Shown here one piece after another: positions 63,127 through 64,000 of a DNA stretch of 64,000 nt (positions are counted from its first letter, which is position 1; each line of letters begins with the position of its first letter). The stretch is from Verrucomicrobiia bacterium (lineage in GTDB: Bacteria; Verrucomicrobiota; Verrucomicrobiia; JABWAM01): positions 1 through 64,000 of the forward strand of contig JAQUAF010000015.1 of NCBI GenBank assembly GCA_028687435.1. Direction: 5' to 3'. The notes beneath the pieces were generated by a model. That model worked only from the letters and a program-made list of their open reading frames with translations, searched no databases and was not told where the DNA came from. The position numbers were made by a program, and so were the translations under genes.

Positions 63127-63440
63127 AGGTGTTTTTTGACGAGTGCATGCCCCGGCCGCTCATTGCGCTTCTTGCCGGGTTGGAGATCGAGACGGCGCAG
63201 GGGATGGGGTGGGGCCGCAAGAAAAACGGGGAGTTGCTCAAGCTGACGGAAACGCAGTTCGAGGTTTTTGTCACCACGGATCGGAACCTCCGTTATCAAC
63301 AGAATTTGAAGGGGCGGAAAATTGCCATTCTGGTTTTGACGCCCAACGTGTTGAGCGTTTTGCTGTCCAACTATGTCCGCATCGGCGCCGCGATCAAGGC
63401 GATGCAGCCCGGCGAGTATCAAGAGTTGACATTGGCATAG
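63123..63440 (+). CDS. DUF5615 PIN-like toxin candidate
   Basis: A 105-residue protein (KVFFDECMPRPLIALLAG ... FEVFVTTDRNLRYQQNLKGRKIAILVL) with conserved acidic residues at FFDE, TTDRN and the Glu positions of PIN-like nucleases. It starts at a TTG at 63123 overlapping the DUF433 stop. With DUF433 it forms a typical toxin-antitoxin-like pair; RNase activity is inferred from the family, not shown. Confidence 0.85.
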   Translation: MKVFFDECMPRPLIALLAGLEIETAQGMGWGRKKNGELLKLTETQFEVFVTTDRNLRYQQNLKGRKIAILVLTPNVLSVLLSNYVRIGAAIKAMQPGEYQELTLA

Positions 63441-63949
63441 TGAAATCTTGGGACCTTGGGGAATGTCTGAAACCTGTCTTGTCTTTAGACGCATTGTCGG
63501 AGCCCATGGATCTTGGCACGGAGTTGGCAAGGGGAGGGGGGAGGCAAAAGGCTGAAATTTTAGGCTTGGTTCAACGGTTCAGGGTTCACGGCAAGAGATA
63601 ATGGACAATTGACAAAGGACAATGGACAAGGGGCAAGGTTTTAGGCGCTAATCCAAACTTTCATTCTGCCGCGGAGGGATGAAAAAATTATCTTGCCATT
63701 CACAATGCTGATTTTCCTAACAGTCTACGGGCTAAGCCTACAGCCTTTTTTTCGCAGCGCAGTCCGCGAAAAAATCCAAGAACTGCCATTGAAACTATTG
63801 CCCGGTTTTGAGCCATGCTGAATGGCGATAGGTCTTCCATTCGGGGGCTGGATCTCGCAACCCATGGGGGGCAGGAAAAACTGGGTTATTGATTTTTTTT
63901 CATTTAAATGTTGCAAAATCAATATCCTGTGTTAAATTTTTAACATTCC
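63441..63949. other. Intergenic region with low-complexity DNA and second direct repeat
   Basis: No gene was found. The stretch has the ggttcagggttcacgg and gacaattgacaaagg low-complexity motifs near 63570-63625. The second copy of the direct repeat follows at 63716-63818, then an ATTGATTTT/AAAATCAAT inverted repeat near 63885-63922 just upstream of a possible gene start. Confidence 0.5.
63716..63818. repeat. Direct repeat, copy 2
   Basis: Second copy of the repeat at 61984-62080, same orientation. Its hairpin TTTTTTCGC...GCGAAAAAA is perfectly paired, whereas copy 1 has a G-T wobble, which hints that the stem is conserved. Confidence 0.65.
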
Positions 63950-64000
63950 ATGAAAATCGCCCCTTCACCTTTTCCCGGTCGGCAGAAAGCGCTCATCGAT
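63950..64000 (+). CDS. Possible 5' end of a gene cut by the window edge
   Basis: An ATG at 63950 opens 17 codons (MKIAPSPFPGRQKALID) to the end of the window, preceded by AT-rich DNA. Too little is visible to assign a family; the start may be wrong. Confidence 0.3.
   Translation, partial: MKIAPSPFPGRQKALID

Noticed and set aside
1-64000. tRNA, rRNA, CRISPR arrays and riboswitches
   Set aside because: No tRNA T-loop/anticodon arrangement, no rRNA-like stretch and no regularly spaced direct repeats were found by eye; covariance-model searches were not possible.

Overview
The window is a gene-dense bacterial chromosome segment with fairly high GC. The gene content fits the Planctomycetes-Verrucomicrobia-Chlamydiae group, most likely a verrucomicrobial or lentisphaeral lineage. 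The signs are GntR-HTH regulators with LacI-like sensors, prepilin-type proteins with FTLVELL leaders, many sugar and aminosugar genes, neutral-ceramidase-like hydrolases, and a large glycosidase-like secreted protein. This placement is inference. No rRNA or tRNA gene was seen.

Layout. 0.2-9.1 kb holds mixed housekeeping genes: an MFS carrier, a DSD1/D-threonine-aldolase-like PLP enzyme, a GxxExxY gene inside inverted repeats, a radical SAM protein, a PgsA-like phosphatidyltransferase, a TolC-type channel, a MurU-like nucleotidyltransferase and a peptidoglycan amidase. 9.2-23.5 kb is a two-armed catabolic locus. The plus arm carries a class III aminotransferase, an AraC regulator, a DegT aminotransferase, a ceramidase-like protein and an MFS sugar carrier. 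The minus arm carries a class III aminotransferase, a Gfo/Idh dehydrogenase, a second ceramidase-like protein, an FGGY kinase, a NagB-like protein and NagA, with a promoter/operator candidate at its head. It looks like a pathway for an amino- or amido-sugar or aminocyclitol.

24.0-29.1 kb is an apparent operon: L21, L27, acylphosphatase, ABC ATPase and permease, a lipid-anchored or membrane TPR-like protein, a phosphoesterase and an exported protein. 29.2-33.6 kb holds signal transduction genes (degenerate receiver, CheW, MCP, NarL-type regulator) without CheA. 33.9-42.9 kb holds a purine permease, a broken gene fragment, a TrmB regulator, an EamA carrier, an amidohydrolase interrupted by an in-frame amber codon, an unusual glutamate dehydrogenase fused to a nucleoside-kinase-like domain, and UDP-glucose dehydrogenase.

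43.2-50.1 kb is a polysaccharide-type locus: an SGNH hydrolase, a GntR/LacI-like regulator fused in frame to a prepilin, and a 1099-residue glycosidase-like protein. 50.3-56.9 kb has an ankyrin protein and a YtrA-type GntR/ABC/permease operon whose permease carries a very large extra domain. 57.0-61.9 kb is an L-fucose isomerase neighbourhood (FucI, Gfo/Idh, ThuA-like, AraC). 62-64 kb is accessory DNA: an integrase remnant, a DUF433/DUF5615 toxin-antitoxin-like pair, and a direct repeat on both sides.

Intergenic DNA is rich in repeats. There are two copies of a MITE-like element sharing ends with the core CGCGTCAACCTAA, GCGGGAAT/ATTCCCGC hairpins, long perfect palindromes, ACAGGAT-type inverted repeats and low-complexity stretches. 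The strongest candidates for new biology are the regulator-prepilin fusion, the dehydrogenase-kinase fusion, and the aminosugar locus with a NagB homologue that lacks key catalytic residues.
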